Assembly: GCF_003634585.1 (NCBI RefSeq)
Contig: NZ_RBLG01000006.1
Location: 1-64,000, forward strand
Length of the DNA: 64,000 nucleotides
Source of the DNA: Gillisia mitskevichiae
GTDB taxonomy: Bacteria > Bacteroidota > Bacteroidia > Flavobacteriales > Flavobacteriaceae
Reading direction: 5' to 3'
This document shows positions 63,181 to 64,000 of the stretch, piece by piece. The position numbers were made by a program, and so were the translations under genes. Below the pieces are notes generated by a model. It was not told the origin of the DNA. It saw only the letters and a list, made by a program, of their open reading frames with translations, and made no database searches. Each line of letters starts with the position of its first letter. Position 1 is the first letter of the stretch.

Positions 63181-64000
63181 ATGAAAAATTTAATATCTCT
63201 TTTAGCAATATTCTTACTATCTAACATAGCCTTTTCTCAAACTGCAGCGCTTACCGGATCTATAACAGATAATAATAAAAATCCATTACTAGGTGTGAAT
63301 GTTCTTATAAAAGATTCTAATATGGGAACTCAAACTAACGAAGCTGGAGAATTTAAGATCAATAATATCGAACCTGGCGATTACATTCTTGTAATCTCAT
63401 CATTAGGCTATAAATCCAAAGAGATTACAGTCTCCATTTCTAAAAGCGAAACCAAAAACATAAATACCATTGTTCTTTACGAAGGGAACGAGATTTTAGG
63501 GGAAGTAGTTATTGAAGGTGAACGTAGAAATAAATTTTCAAGGAAAAAAACAGCATATGTTTCTAAATTATCTCTTCAAGATATTGAAAACACACAGGTA
63601 TATAGTACCATAACCAATGAGCTTCTAAAGTCTCAGGTTGTAACCAATTTTGATGATGCGCTAAAAAATGCAACCGGAGTTGAGAAATTGTGGGCTTCTA
63701 CAGGTCGTGGAGGAGATGGTGCCGGATATTATTCCCTACGGGGGTTTTCTGTACAACCACAATTGGTTAACGGGCTTCCAGGTTTAACAAACGGAACTAT
63801 CAATCCTGCTAATATTGAGCGTATTGAAGTTTTAAAAGGCCCTTCAGCTACATTGTTTGGAAATGCAGTGAGCTCCTATGGTGGGCTAATTAACGTGGTT
63901 ACCAAAAAACCCTATATAGGAACCGGTGGAGAATTATCTTTCACTTCTGGATCCTATGGTCTCAATCAAATAGTGGGAGATTTTAATACCGCCTTAAGTA
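63181..64000 (+). CDS. TonB-dependent receptor, siderophore type (5' part; runs off the window)
   Basis: At least 273 residues are visible. A signal peptide (to AFSQ, about 20) is followed by a carboxypeptidase-like regulatory domain (AALTGSITDNNKNPLLGVNVLIK... ISSLGYKSKEITV, about 22-110) and then the plug domain: FDDALKNATGVEKLWASTGRGGDGAGYYSLRGFSVQPQLVNGLPG and IERIEVLKGPSATLFGNAVSSYGGLINVVTKKP. This plug type is common in iron-siderophore receptors. The beta-barrel lies beyond position 64,000. It imports its ligand across the outer membrane with TonB energy. Confidence 0.9.
   Translation, partial: MKNLISLLAIFLLSNIAFSQTAALTGSITDNNKNPLLGVNVLIKDSNMGTQTNEAGEFKINNIEPGDYILVISSLGYKSKEITVSISKSETKNINTIVLYEGNEILGEVVIEGERRNKFSRKKTAYVSKLSLQDIENTQVYSTITNELLKSQVVTNFDDALKNATGVEKLWASTGRGGDGAGYYSLRGFSVQPQLVNGLPGLTNGTINPANIERIEVLKGPSATLFGNAVSSYGGLINVVTKKPYIGTGGELSFTSGSYGLNQIVGDFNTALS

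Overview
The window is AT-rich DNA from a member of the Bacteroidetes, most likely a marine Flavobacteriaceae (inference). The signs are TonB-dependent receptor and TlpA/DUF4369 families, DUF6090, short lipoprotein signals, promoters of the TTTG / TAnnTTTG type, and few Shine-Dalgarno sites. I do not assign a genus. No tRNA, rRNA, CRISPR array or recombinase gene was seen.

Positions 1 to about 31,060 are an integron-type gene-cassette array. About 36 imperfect-palindrome sites of 116-134 bp separate short cassettes, most with one or two genes. A site opens with (G/T)AACATCGGTTAAGCGCAAATAGCGGGC-like sequence and closes with CTACTTGCCTTAACC-AAGACC-GTT. They behave like attC sites: the arms pair, they covary between sites, and one unpaired base is kept. 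The first bases of each cassette (GTTRnnn) are the reverse complement of its own last bases (nnnYAAC), over 6 to 10 bp and differently in each cassette. Cargo is mostly lipoproteins and secreted proteins of unknown function. There are also two TlpA-like thioredoxins, a membrane MutS-like ATPase, an HNH nuclease, a two-gene HEPN-like module, two ParE/RelE toxin-antitoxin pairs, a seven-repeat FG-GAP propeller, an FGE-like protein, an M64 and a C1A peptidase, and gene-less cassettes that share a repeat. Two nearly identical neighbouring cassettes carry their gene on the opposite strand.

Sites are near-perfect on the left and decay from about 26.9 kb to 31 kb, where an IS3-family fragment has also damaged the array. 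This suggests that the attI/integrase end lies to the left, outside the window. Beyond 31 kb only fragments of the repeat core remain (35.8, 41.5, 45.6, 50.2, 54.4 and 61.5 kb). Each sits just upstream of a + strand gene, which may be old cassettes fixed in the chromosome.

From 31 to 64 kb the gene content is ordinary chromosome: a flavin monooxygenase with a DnaJ-like zinc module, DUF6090, a methyltransferase, a HipA-like/DUF3037 pair, a PLP enzyme, an aldo/keto reductase, a Kelch protein, KatG, an SGNH hydrolase, TetR, a SulP transporter/carbonic anhydrase/DUF2490 operon, an M28 peptidase, a ClC channel, an NTF2-like lipoprotein, an Asp/Asn hydroxylase with a VOC protein, AraC, a dicarboxylate symporter, an aldehyde dehydrogenase, a K+/H+ antiporter, DUF3124, a YoaK protein, and the start of a TonB-dependent receptor that runs off the right edge.
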